Part shown: positions 24,044 through 32,357 of the stretch, piece after piece | Position numbering within the stretch: the first letter of the stretch is position 1 | How the letters are laid out: each line of letters begins with the position of its first letter | DNA from: Clostridia bacterium | GTDB taxonomy: Bacteria > Bacillota > Clostridia > Christensenellales > Aristaeellaceae | DNA: 37,484 nt | Assembly: GCA_024404245.1 (NCBI GenBank) | Contig: JAKSQH010000014.1 | Coordinates: 1 to 37,484, forward strand | Direction: 5' to 3' | Program-made: the position numbers and the translations under genes | The notes under the pieces: model-generated | Told to the model about the DNA's origin: nothing | Seen by the model: only the letters and a program-made list of their open reading frames with translations | Database searches by the model: none

Positions 24044-24127
24044 GGCATGCTTCCTCCCGCTGTGCTGTATTATTGATCTCCTGACCAACAGGCCGCGAAG
24101 CGCGGAAATGCGGCCGTTTGTCATCTC

Positions 24128-24159
24128 AGTATATCATACCGCGTCCGTTTACGCAAACG
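24128..24159 (-). promoter_or_regulatory. cbp promoter with LacI-type operator
   Basis: On the minus strand, TTGCGT (24151-24156) and TATACT (24128-24133) have 17-base spacing, with an extended TG. CGTTTACGCAAACG (24146-24159, plus strand) is a near-perfect LacI/GalR-type palindrome overlapping the -35. No LacI-family gene lies in the window. Confidence 0.75.
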
Positions 24160-24292
24160 TTTTTGTAACTGCTGTCGCCAACCTGACCGGTAACACCTCA
24201 CATATGGAAAAGTGCCGGTCATTTTTTACATTTTTTCGATTGCGCGGGCAGTTCGCGGGGAAAATCGGTTTCCGAAGGGATTCATATCCTGT

Positions 24293-25783
24293 TCAGTCCT
24301 CAATTCCGACACTGCGCAGGATCTCCCCGTTCCGGTCACAGATTATCCGGCACCCGCAGGTAACGCGGCATATCCTTTTCCTTCCGAAAAACAGTTCCGC
24401 GCCGCGTCCGTCCGATACAATGCCGTATGTCTTCTCCCCGAAACGCTGCTCATAGGTATACGGCATGCCCTTTCCCGCGCTGAACCACACCTCATCCCTC
24501 TTCAGCTCAACGCCCCAGATATGAGAAATGTATTCCAGGCACGCGAGCACCGTCGGTCCGTACGCGTCCTGCACCGGCTCATCCGCGTCCGCGGCGGTCA
24601 CATCGTGCGAATACATGCCCACGCGTGACGCCGCTCCCGTAAACGGATCATACTGCTGTGTGAACAGGTATCCGTTCCGTACAACAGTGTCCAGCAGCCT
24701 GTGTCCGAGATATGTCACGGTTTTTTCATACCCGTAGCGCTCCAGCGCCGGAATCGCACGCTGATATGTCAGCCCCTCGCACTGGCCGCTCCAGTTGTTG
24801 GCCGGTATGTTTCTGAACATCGGGTCATTCACCGCGACCGACGGCAGCGGGAGCGGCGTCAGAAACTCGTTTTCGTTCAGCAGATGCTCACTTACAAACC
24901 GGTCCGCCATCTCCTGCGAAAACGAACCCCAGTACATACACCGCAGGTTGTTATGGCACAGCACATCGATTACCCGGCCTGTCCTGTCCCGGTCATAGCA
25001 GGCCGATCTGCGTTCATCCCACAGTCCTTTCTTCAGCAGCGCGGCCGTTTCACAGGCTTTAACGCGCCATGTTTCCGCGTCCGCGGCATTCCCGCGCAGC
25101 AGGCTGATCTGCCTCAGTGTTTCACGGCACGCGTAGCTGTAGCTGGTCACATCCATGGAAGCCATCGGAACGGTATCCGCGTTCACCGGCGGCGCATCCT
25201 CCGTCCAGTATACCGGCGCTTTCCCGTAGCGCAGCGCGTTATCCTCTCCCGTATCATATACGCACCAGCTTTCCAGCAGACCGTCCCCGTCTGAATCGCG
25301 CGTTCGCTGCAGATATTCGTCGAAGCGGCGCAGGCAGTCCGCCAGCGCGTCCAGATATGCCGGATCCCTGCCGGTCAGATACCATACGTCCAGCGCGTGT
25401 TCCGGAAAACAGAATCCCTGCAGTTTGTTATACTGCGGTTCAACCGTCCCGTCCGGCATGCACTGCAGGGAACCGGGCATCCGTCCGTCAGCGCGCTGGC
25501 CGTCAATGAAAATCAGCTGGTTGTTCAGTGCCGCTGTCAGATCGCGTTTCGCGTACATTCCGCCGCCCATGGGCTGTGTTTCCAGCCAGGCTTTTTCATA
25601 TCCTCCGCCTTCCACCAGCACCTTCCTGCCGCCGAACATGCGTATATTCCGTCCGCACTTGCCTTCCGCCGCGTCAAAAAGCCGTTGCAGTACCGCGTCA
25701 TCTGTTTCAAACCGTACCCCGGTTTCATTCAGCACTTCATTCACCCCGCCATCCGTCAGCGTAATCCCGCCGATATCAATCAT
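24293..25783 (-). CDS. (Alpha/alpha)6-barrel glycosidase (MGH1/trehalase-like)
   Basis: A 496-residue protein with the pattern of six-hairpin glycosidases related to GH37/GH63 and mannosylglycerate hydrolases: ETQPMGGGMYAKRDLTAALN, DGRMPGSLQCMPDG, FPEHALDVWYLTGRD, RTRDSDGDGLLESW and NNWSGQCEGLTYQRAIPALE. Acidic residues in DSDGDGLLESW and in the NWSG region are the likely active site, though I cannot assign acid and base with certainty. There is no signal peptide, so it acts inside the cell, probably on an oligosaccharide. It lies upstream of cbp on the same strand, but cbp has its own promoter in the 249-base gap. ATG 25783 has GCGGGGAA upstream and an extended -10 at 25808. Substrate specificity is unknown. 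Confidence 0.75.
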   Translation of the reverse strand: MIDIGGITLTDGGVNEVLNETGVRFETDDAVLQRLFDAAEGKCGRNIRMFGGRKVLVEGGGYEKAWLETQPMGGGMYAKRDLTAALNNQLIFIDGQRADGRMPGSLQCMPDGTVEPQYNKLQGFCFPEHALDVWYLTGRDPAYLDALADCLRRFDEYLQRTRDSDGDGLLESWCVYDTGEDNALRYGKAPVYWTEDAPPVNADTVPMASMDVTSYSYACRETLRQISLLRGNAADAETWRVKACETAALLKKGLWDERRSACYDRDRTGRVIDVLCHNNLRCMYWGSFSQEMADRFVSEHLLNENEFLTPLPLPSVAVNDPMFRNIPANNWSGQCEGLTYQRAIPALERYGYEKTVTYLGHRLLDTVVRNGYLFTQQYDPFTGAASRVGMYSHDVTAADADEPVQDAYGPTVLACLEYISHIWGVELKRDEVWFSAGKGMPYTYEQRFGEKTYGIVSDGRGAELFFGRKRICRVTCGCRIICDRNGEILRSVGIED

Positions 25784-25807
25784 GTATGAACAGTTCCCCG
25801 CAAATCA

Positions 25808-25816
25808 AGTATAGCA
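25808..25816 (-). promoter_or_regulatory. Extended -10 promoter of the glycosidase gene
   Basis: Minus strand TGCTATACT, ~25 bases before the start codon. The -35 region is weak. Confidence 0.6.
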
Positions 25817-25868
25817 CAATAAATACAAAGATACATCACGGGAATATTACGCAGGTGCCCGTTTTTCC

Positions 25869-25897
25869 TTGCATCGCGGCGTTTTGTGTGCGATAAT
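25869..25897 (+). promoter_or_regulatory. Promoter of the small unknown gene
   Basis: TTGCAT (25869-25874) and GATAAT (25892-25897) with 17-base spacing and a TG before the -10. Confidence 0.7.
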
Positions 25898-25926
25898 GTA
25901 AGTTGATTCTGCAAGGAGGTGGAAAG

Positions 25927-26220
25927 ATGGCCTCTGCCCTTTGGGTCAAAATCATCCGGCATCACCGGATTGATAACCAGACCGTCATTCCCTGTACGCG
26001 TGACGATCCGTCCGAAGCTTTGCATGACGCGTGTCACAAGCTGGATCTTCCCATTCCTCTCTGGCTTGACAGGAACCGGCGGGACTGGGAGGAATTCGGT
26101 CAGACACGTTTCCTGCCGGACGCGTTCTTTGAATCGGTATCCTTTGAACGGATGGATATCGAGTATATTGATCCGGACGCGCCGAAAAAGCAAAGCAGGG
26201 ATCCGCGCAACGCGTTCTGA
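25927..26220 (+). CDS. Small conserved-looking hypothetical protein
   Basis: A 97-residue protein I do not recognise. A strong promoter (25869-25897) and a perfect AAGGAGGT at 25913-25920, six bases before ATG 25927, show it is a genuine gene. It begins MASALWVKIIRHHRIDNQTV and contains DLPIPLWLDRNRRDWEEFGQ and FFESVSFERMDIEYIDPDA; it is soluble and mixed in charge, with no signal peptide or cysteine pair motif. The dipeptidase gene starts 71 bases later without a clear promoter of its own, so cotranscription is likely. Confidence 0.75.
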   Translation: MASALWVKIIRHHRIDNQTVIPCTRDDPSEALHDACHKLDLPIPLWLDRNRRDWEEFGQTRFLPDAFFESVSFERMDIEYIDPDAPKKQSRDPRNAF

Positions 26221-26291
26221 AATTCCGCTCCGGGCACATTCGTTCCGGTACGGTCCGACAGTAAGAAAACAGTTTTTACGGAGGTTTGAAT

Positions 26292-27659
26292 ATGTGTAAT
26301 CAGAAGATTTACGATCTGATTGACAGCTATCGCGATCAGTATGTTTCCATGCTCCGGCGCTGGGTTCAGGTGCCTTCCGTCAAAGGTGAGGCGGAAGACG
26401 GGGCGCCCTTCGGCCGTGATGTCCGCCGTATGCTGGATATGGCAATGGTGGATGCCGAAACGCTCGGCTTCATGACCGGAGCCTATGACGGCTATGCCTG
26501 CGATATCCGTCTCGGAGACAGCGATGATGAAATCGCGGTTCTCGGCCATCTGGATGTTGTTCCGGCGGGTGACGGATGGAACCGTCCGCCTTTCGGCGCC
26601 GAAATGGACAACGGCCGCGTCTACGGCCGTGGCACAGGGGATGACAAAGGTCCGTCGCTTTGCGCGCTCTTCGCGATGAAAGCAATCCGCGACGCGGGAA
26701 TCCCGCTGCGCAGGTCCGTCCGGCTCATTCTCGGCTGCGATGAGGAATCCGGCTGGGAGGATATGGACTGGTATACGGCGCACACGGATATGCCGGCAAT
26801 GGGCTTCAGCCCTGACGCGTCATTCCCCGTCATCAACACTGAGAAATCCATGCTCGGTTTTGAGCTGAGAGCGGATACGGATGACACCGGTCTGAAAATT
26901 CTGCGTCTTGAAACCGGTGAACGGACAAACGTAATCCCCGGCGAATGTGAAGCACTGCTTGCCGGCGGTGATGACCTGATCGCGAAAGTCGCGGCTTACG
27001 CCGTTAAAACCGGTCTTCCGTATACCGCGGAAAAGACGGACGGCGGCATTCTCGTGCATGCCGCCGGCATACCCGGTCATTCCGCTTACCCGCAGAGCGC
27101 CAGGAATGCCATCGGCATGATGCTCAATCTGCTGAAGGAACTCGGTGTTACCGGCCCCGTGCGCACGCTGGCGGATGCCGTCGGCATTGAGTATAACGGT
27201 GCTTCACTCGGCTGCGCCTGCTCGGATGATGTTTCCGGCGCGCTGACCTGCAACATCGGCATTCTGCGTATCAAAGACGGGCACCTTTTCGCCACGCTTG
27301 ACTACCGCTGCCCCATCACATCGGATCTTGACGCGCTGCAGAAGGCAACCGCGGATCATCTTCCCGGCATCCGCGTCACCTGCACAAAGGTCACCCCGCC
27401 GCACCATGTGCCGGCCGACAGCGAGCTGGTTACCGCCCTGCTGAGCGCATATCATGAAGAAACAGGGCTGGACGCGTATCCGATGTCCACAGGCGGCGGC
27501 ACCTATGCCAAGGTGCTTAAGCAGGGCGTCGCGTTCGGCGCGGGTTTCCCGGATGATGTCGATCTTGCTCATCAGGCGAATGAATACGTTGAGATTGACA
27601 AAATGATCCTTACAATCAAAATATACGCGAACGCCCTGATCCGGCTGATCGCGGAGTAA
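26292..27659 (+). CDS. Sapep/PepV-like metal-dependent dipeptidase (M20 family)
   Basis: A 455-residue M20 peptidase that releases amino acids from di- and tripeptides. Metal ligands and catalytic residues are visible: GHLDVVPAGDGW with His86 and Asp88, GRGTGDDKGP with the bridging Asp, CDEESGWEDMDWY with the catalytic Glu pair, SPDASFPV, and a late His in DDVDLAHQANEYVE. The central lid domain lies at ~185-310 (AGIPGHSAYPQSARNAIG at its end). The GDDKGP and EESG.EDM spacing matches the PepV/Sapep group rather than ArgE or DapE. ATG 26292 follows GGAGGT; the frame also opens at a TTG two codons earlier. It lies between a small unknown gene and the ABC-F gene on the same strand. Confidence 0.93.
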   Translation: MCNQKIYDLIDSYRDQYVSMLRRWVQVPSVKGEAEDGAPFGRDVRRMLDMAMVDAETLGFMTGAYDGYACDIRLGDSDDEIAVLGHLDVVPAGDGWNRPPFGAEMDNGRVYGRGTGDDKGPSLCALFAMKAIRDAGIPLRRSVRLILGCDEESGWEDMDWYTAHTDMPAMGFSPDASFPVINTEKSMLGFELRADTDDTGLKILRLETGERTNVIPGECEALLAGGDDLIAKVAAYAVKTGLPYTAEKTDGGILVHAAGIPGHSAYPQSARNAIGMMLNLLKELGVTGPVRTLADAVGIEYNGASLGCACSDDVSGALTCNIGILRIKDGHLFATLDYRCPITSDLDALQKATADHLPGIRVTCTKVTPPHHVPADSELVTALLSAYHEETGLDAYPMSTGGGTYAKVLKQGVAFGAGFPDDVDLAHQANEYVEIDKMILTIKIYANALIRLIAE

Positions 27660-27692
27660 CACACAGCCAAATACAGCAGAACAGGAGTTATT

Positions 27693-29279
27693 ATGATCAC
27701 AGTCAGTAACGTATCCCTTACCTTCGGCGGTCAGAAACTGTTTTCCGGCGCGGACCTGAAGTTCCTGCCCGGCAACTGCTACGGCATTATCGGCGCCAAC
27801 GGCGCGGGTAAATCCACATTTCTGAAGATTCTTTCCGGTGAACTGGAGCCCACCACGGGCAGCGTGTCTGTTCCCGCGGATGAACGCATGTCCACACTGA
27901 AGCAGGATCAGTTCGCGTATGACGCTTATCCCGTTATGGATGCCGTGATCATGGGCAACCCCCGTCTTCATGAAATTATGAAGGAGAAGGATGAGCTGTA
28001 CGCCAAGCCCGATTTCAGCGAGGCGGACGGCGAGCGCGCCGCGTTGCTTGAGGGTGAGTTTGCCGAGCTTGACGGCTGGAACGCTGAAAGCGACGCCGCC
28101 ACAATGCTGACCGGTCTCGGCATTCCCGCCGATGACCACTATACGCTTATGGCGGACCTGAAAGCCGGTGACAAATTCAAGGTTTTGCTGGCACAGGCGC
28201 TTTTCGGTCATCCGGACATTCTGCTGCTGGACGAGCCGACCAACAACCTGGACAACCGTTCCGTCGCCTGGCTGGAGGATTTCCTGATGGACTTCCCCGG
28301 CACGCTGATCGTGGTCAGCCATGACCGCTGGTTCCTGAACAATATCTGCACGCATATCGTTGATATCGACTACAATCAGGTCAAGCTGTATGTCGGTAAC
28401 TACGACTTCTGGTATGAATCCAGCAAGATTATGCAGTCCCTGATGAATGACCAGAAAAAGCGCCGTGAGGATAAAATCCGCGAACTGCAGGCCTTTATCC
28501 AGCGCTTCTCCAGCAACAAGAGCAAAGCCAAGCAGGCGACCAGTCGCCGCAAACTGCTGGACCAGCTGACCATCGAACAGATGCCGGCTTCATCCCGCCG
28601 TTACCCCTGGGTATGCTTTACGCCTGACCGTGAAGCCGGGAAAGACATCCTGCAGGTATCGGATATCAACTATTCACAGGACGGCGTATGCCTGCTGAAG
28701 GATGTGTCATTCCTCGTCACCAAAGGGCAGAAGATTGCTCTGGTCGGCAATGAGCAGGCGCAGACGGCGCTCTTCCGTATTCTTTCCGAGGAGCTTGAGC
28801 CGGACAGCGGCAGCGTCAAGTGGGGCGTTACCATCTCCACCAGCTATTTCCCGAAGGACAACAGCAAGTTCTTCGACGGATGCGGGCTTACCATGATGCA
28901 GTGGTTCGCCCAGTATTCGCCGGAGCAGCTGGAAACCTATATGCGCGGTTTCCTCGGCAGAATGCTGTTCAGCGGTGATGACGTATACAAACCCGTTTCG
29001 GTCCTCTCCGGCGGTGAAAAGGTTCGCTGCATGCTGTCACGCATGATGCTTTCCGGCGCGAACTTCCTCATGCTGGATCAGCCCACCAACCATCTGGATC
29101 TGGAATCGATCACCGCCGTCAACAACGCTCTGATCAATTTCCCGGGAAATGTGATCTTCACCAGTCAGGACCACCAGTTCATTTCCACCGTTGCTGACAG
29201 AATTATCGAAATTCGCGATGACGGAACCATCGCCGACTATTACTGCAATTATGAAGAATATCTTGAAAAAACAAAGTAA
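27693..29279 (+). CDS. ABC-F family ATPase (YbiT-like) with one degenerate ATP site
   Basis: A 528-residue cytosolic protein with two ABC ATPase domains joined by a charged helical linker (~250-305, KKRREDKIRELQAFIQRF) and no membrane segments, the ABC-F layout. Such proteins act on the ribosome, some giving antibiotic protection. Domain 1 has an intact Walker A, GANGAGKST (34-42), and LLLDEPT, but its signature is LKAGDK (156-161). Domain 2 has an intact LSGGE (438-442), but its Walker A reads GNEQAQTA (352-359), its Walker B ends in LDQP (Gln463) and its switch His is Gln492 (SQDHQF). All losses fall on the same composite site. ATG 27693 follows AGGAG. Its end overlaps the next gene by 29 bases. 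Confidence 0.92.
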   Translation: MITVSNVSLTFGGQKLFSGADLKFLPGNCYGIIGANGAGKSTFLKILSGELEPTTGSVSVPADERMSTLKQDQFAYDAYPVMDAVIMGNPRLHEIMKEKDELYAKPDFSEADGERAALLEGEFAELDGWNAESDAATMLTGLGIPADDHYTLMADLKAGDKFKVLLAQALFGHPDILLLDEPTNNLDNRSVAWLEDFLMDFPGTLIVVSHDRWFLNNICTHIVDIDYNQVKLYVGNYDFWYESSKIMQSLMNDQKKRREDKIRELQAFIQRFSSNKSKAKQATSRRKLLDQLTIEQMPASSRRYPWVCFTPDREAGKDILQVSDINYSQDGVCLLKDVSFLVTKGQKIALVGNEQAQTALFRILSEELEPDSGSVKWGVTISTSYFPKDNSKFFDGCGLTMMQWFAQYSPEQLETYMRGFLGRMLFSGDDVYKPVSVLSGGEKVRCMLSRMMLSGANFLMLDQPTNHLDLESITAVNNALINFPGNVIFTSQDHQFISTVADRIIEIRDDGTIADYYCNYEEYLEKTK

Positions 29280-31659
29280 TCGCGCGCCTGTGAGTGCCGA
29301 AAAAGTCGAGCTTACATTGCCTTCCGGAATACCGGAAGGCTTCTCTGTTACGCCTCCGGAAGGGCTGAGCGAGGAAGAAGCCGAAGCGCTTCTCGCTGCC
29401 GGCAAAGGCGGCAGAGCGGACCGTGACACGGGGAAAACCACGGGAGAAATACTGAAAAACAACCTTCTGACTTTCTTTAATCTCCTGAATCTCGCGCTCG
29501 CGCTCGCGTTGTTTCTGGTAGGTTCCTACAGAAACATGCTTTTTGTGCTGATCATCATCTCCAACGCGGCAATCGGCACTTTTCAGGAGTTGCGTGCAAG
29601 GAACACCATCCGCAGGCTGAAGCTGCTGAATACGCCGTCCGTACGCGTCATGCGCGGCGGCATCGAGAAGCAGCTGCCCCCGGAGCGGATTGTCACCGGA
29701 GACCGGATCATCCTGTACGCAGGTGATCAGATTCCGGCGGATTCAATCGTGCTGGAAGGAACCGGGAGCGCCGTTGAAGCGCTGCTCACCGGTGAAAGCG
29801 ACGCCATTCCGAAAGCGGAAAACTGCTGGCTGTATTCAGGCAGCTATGTGACCGAAGGCAAGCTCACAGCGCAGGCGATCCTGACGGGTGATGAAAGCTA
29901 CATCGGCCGGCTGACAAAGGAAGCAAAGCGTGATACGCGTCCGAAGTCCGCCCTGATGACGGATCTGGAAAAGCTGATCCGCTTCGATACGGCGATTCTC
30001 GTTCCCGCCGGCGTCCTTCTCTTTGTCAAGCAGTATTTTCTGACACGTTCCGCGGAGCTGCCGGTCGCGGTTTCATCGTCCGTCGCGGCGATGATCGGTA
30101 TGATTCCGGAAGGGTTGATTCTGCTGACCAGTGTTGCGCTTGCCGTCGGTGTGGTCAAACTCGGCCGGCGCAATACGCTTGTCCAGGAGCTGTACGGCAT
30201 TGAAACGCTCGCGCGTGTGGATACCCTGTGTCTGGACAAAACCGGCACAATCACAACCGGGCAGATGAGAGTTTCGGATCATATTCCGCTGGATACGGAT
30301 GACAACGAACTGATATGGGATATTTCCCGTTTCCTCGGCGCGTTCGATAATCCGTCCGGCACGCTGGACGCGTTGCGTTCCGCGTATACACCCGGGACCG
30401 AAAAGCCGGTATCCGTTCTTCCCTTCTCATCGGAGCGAAAGCTCTCCGCCGCGTCTTTCGCGGACGGCACCACACTGATTCTGGGCGCCGCGGAATTCGT
30501 TCTGGGTGACAGGCTGCCCCCGGATCTGGCCGGATTGATCTCATCCTTCACATCGCAGGGCAACCGGGTTATCCTGCTGGCAAAAGCGCGAGGAACAATT
30601 GAGAACGGCGTTCTGCCGCGGGTCACATCACTGTCCGGTCTGTTCGTGCTGGCGGACAGAATCCGCGCGAACGCCGCGGAAACCGTCCGGTATTTTTATG
30701 ATCAGGGCGTCACGCTCAAGATCATCTCCGGTGATGACCCGCGCACGGTCGCGAAGGTCGCTCAGGCCGTCGGGCTTGAAGGCTGCGACCGCTGGCTCGA
30801 TGTCAGCGCGGTGAAGTCAGACGCGGAACTTGAGGAATTATGTGAGAAAACCGTGATTTTCGGCCGCGTCACACCCGCCCGTAAAAAGCAGCTCGTTGAG
30901 GCGCTGCGCGCCAAAGGGCACCATGTTGCCATGACAGGCGACGGTGTCAACGATATACCCGCCATGAAATCCGCGGACTGCTCCATCGCCATGGCCGGCG
31001 GAGCGGACGCCGCGCGCAGTGCCGCGCAGCTGACTCTGCTTGATTCGGATTTTGCCTCCATGCCGGCAATCGTGCTGGAAGGCCGCCGCGTCGTCAACAA
31101 TATTACCCGGGCATCGTCCCTGTTCCTCACAAAAACATTGTTTTCCTTCGGCCTGTGTATCCTGTCCATCCTGTTGCCCGCTATGGTATATCCGTTCCAG
31201 CCGGTCCAGCTGACACTCGTAAGCTGCCTGACCGTCGGCCTCCCGTCCTTTCTGCTGGCTTTTGAGCCCAGTGACGAGCGGATACGCGGCGATTTTCTGA
31301 AAACCGTGCTCACACGCGCGATTCCCGGCGGTCTCGCGGTTGCCTTGTGTGCCGCGGTGTGTATGCATATGCAGGGCAGCTTCGGGCTGACATATGAGCA
31401 GTGTTCCACTGTCGCCACGCTGATTGCCGGCGCGGTCGGGCTGATCGTTCTGCTGCGTGCCTGCCTGCCGCTGAACAAAATCCGCGGTGCCGTCTTCGCG
31501 CTGATGGTTATCCTCTTTACCGTTGTCTCGCTCACCTTCGGATCGGTTTTCTATCTGGAGCGTCCGACCTCCGCCGCGTGGATCCTCTTCGCGGCACTGA
31601 CCGCCCTCAGCACGGTCATCATCCTGCTCACCTCGCGTCTGCTGAACAGGCGTAAATAA
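29251..31659 (+). CDS. P-type cation-transporting ATPase (CtpE-like)
   Basis: An 802-residue ion pump. The actuator domain has LLTGES, the phosphorylation motif is LCLDKTGTITTG with Asp329, and TGDGVNDIPAMK marks the hinge. The helix-4 motif is MIPEGLILLTSVALAVG, and LLNTPSVRVMRGG and AGDQIPADSIVLEG precede it. There is no N-terminal heavy-metal domain or CPC motif, which argues against copper, zinc or cadmium export; the PEGL pattern resembles the calcium-linked CtpE group, so Ca2+ or Mg2+ is a reasonable guess. The start at ATG 29251 lies inside the ABC-F gene and lacks a good ribosome binding site (TTG 29263 and GTG 29290 are alternatives). A terminator follows at 31665. Confidence 0.9.
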   Translation: MKNILKKQSNRAPVSAEKVELTLPSGIPEGFSVTPPEGLSEEEAEALLAAGKGGRADRDTGKTTGEILKNNLLTFFNLLNLALALALFLVGSYRNMLFVLIIISNAAIGTFQELRARNTIRRLKLLNTPSVRVMRGGIEKQLPPERIVTGDRIILYAGDQIPADSIVLEGTGSAVEALLTGESDAIPKAENCWLYSGSYVTEGKLTAQAILTGDESYIGRLTKEAKRDTRPKSALMTDLEKLIRFDTAILVPAGVLLFVKQYFLTRSAELPVAVSSSVAAMIGMIPEGLILLTSVALAVGVVKLGRRNTLVQELYGIETLARVDTLCLDKTGTITTGQMRVSDHIPLDTDDNELIWDISRFLGAFDNPSGTLDALRSAYTPGTEKPVSVLPFSSERKLSAASFADGTTLILGAAEFVLGDRLPPDLAGLISSFTSQGNRVILLAKARGTIENGVLPRVTSLSGLFVLADRIRANAAETVRYFYDQGVTLKIISGDDPRTVAKVAQAVGLEGCDRWLDVSAVKSDAELEELCEKTVIFGRVTPARKKQLVEALRAKGHHVAMTGDGVNDIPAMKSADCSIAMAGGADAARSAAQLTLLDSDFASMPAIVLEGRRVVNNITRASSLFLTKTLFSFGLCILSILLPAMVYPFQPVQLTLVSCLTVGLPSFLLAFEPSDERIRGDFLKTVLTRAIPGGLAVALCAAVCMHMQGSFGLTYEQCSTVATLIAGAVGLIVLLRACLPLNKIRGAVFALMVILFTVVSLTFGSVFYLERPTSAAWILFAALTALSTVIILLTSRLLNRRK

Positions 31660-31664
31660 AAAAT

Positions 31665-31700
31665 AACCGGAGGCTGTCAAAACCTCCGGTTTTCTTATTT
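31665..31700. terminator. Terminator between P-type ATPase and convergent gene
   Basis: AACCGGAGG (31665-31673) pairs with CCTCCGGTT (31683-31691), followed by TTCTTATTT on the plus strand. A-rich sequence on the other side lets it act on the minus strand too. Confidence 0.85.
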
Positions 31701-31703
31701 GGT

Positions 31704-32357
31704 TTATTCCTCCGCGAAATCCATGGGATCCGTGCACGCGAAGCTGCGCTTCCGCAACCTGTCCCGCGTGTATTCTGCGCTGAACAGGACCTCCCCGTTT
31801 TCGCACGCTTCCACACCCACCTCGGAAACAGGCAGCACCGCGAACAGATCGCGGGCAATTCTCAGGCTTAACCCGGCCATATACCGTTTCGCGTTCTTTT
31901 TCATATACGCTTCATTCACTTCAAACACGGCTTCCAGGCGATCCGCACCGGGCGTGCGGATTTTCATGTCGCCTGTGAATACGGTCAGGTCTCCCAGCGG
32001 GTTCGCGGCTGTAAGCACGGCGGCATATGCCTTCAGGTCACCCGCAAGCACCGCGGACGCGTATTTTTTATAGAACGCCCACTGCCTGCTGCCCGTCAGC
32101 CCGTCCGGGGCGCTGTCATAAACCAGCGCGTCCGTCCAGTCAATCGTTTCATCCGCGATTTCCCATATCCGTTCAATTGCCGGAAGGCCCGGTTTCTGCG
32201 CGTGTTTTTCAGGCTCAGCGGCCGGTTTTACATCCGGTTTCGCGGTTTCCTCACCGCCCGCGGCAAAGCCGCCCCACAAATCACTGCCGATACCGCGAAG
32301 CATCTTCACGACTTCGTTTTCCTCATCGGGCGTTTTCCGTTTGTTTTCATCAGCCAT
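31704..32357 (-). CDS. Unknown protein, partner of the ClpB-like AAA+ gene
   Basis: A 217-residue protein I do not recognise. Residues ~1-55 are charged and proline/alanine-rich (DVKPAAEPEKHAQKPG), probably a flexible linker after a short helix (NEVVKMLRGIGSDLWGGF). The rest looks folded: IERIWEIADETIDWTDALVY, KKYASAVLAGDLKAYAAVL, IRTPGADRLEAVFEVNEAY and LSLRIARDLFAVLPVSEVGV. There are no membrane segments and no enzyme motif. ATG 32357 shares its first base with the last base of the AAA+ stop (TGATG), with GGGAG nine bases upstream; a GTG one codon earlier is also possible. Such tight coupling to a ClpB-like ATPase suggests an adaptor, substrate or regulatory subunit. That role is inference. 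Confidence 0.6.
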   Translation of the reverse strand: MADENKRKTPDEENEVVKMLRGIGSDLWGGFAAGGEETAKPDVKPAAEPEKHAQKPGLPAIERIWEIADETIDWTDALVYDSAPDGLTGSRQWAFYKKYASAVLAGDLKAYAAVLTAANPLGDLTVFTGDMKIRTPGADRLEAVFEVNEAYMKKNAKRYMAGLSLRIARDLFAVLPVSEVGVEACENGEVLFSAEYTRDRLRKRSFACTDPMDFAEE

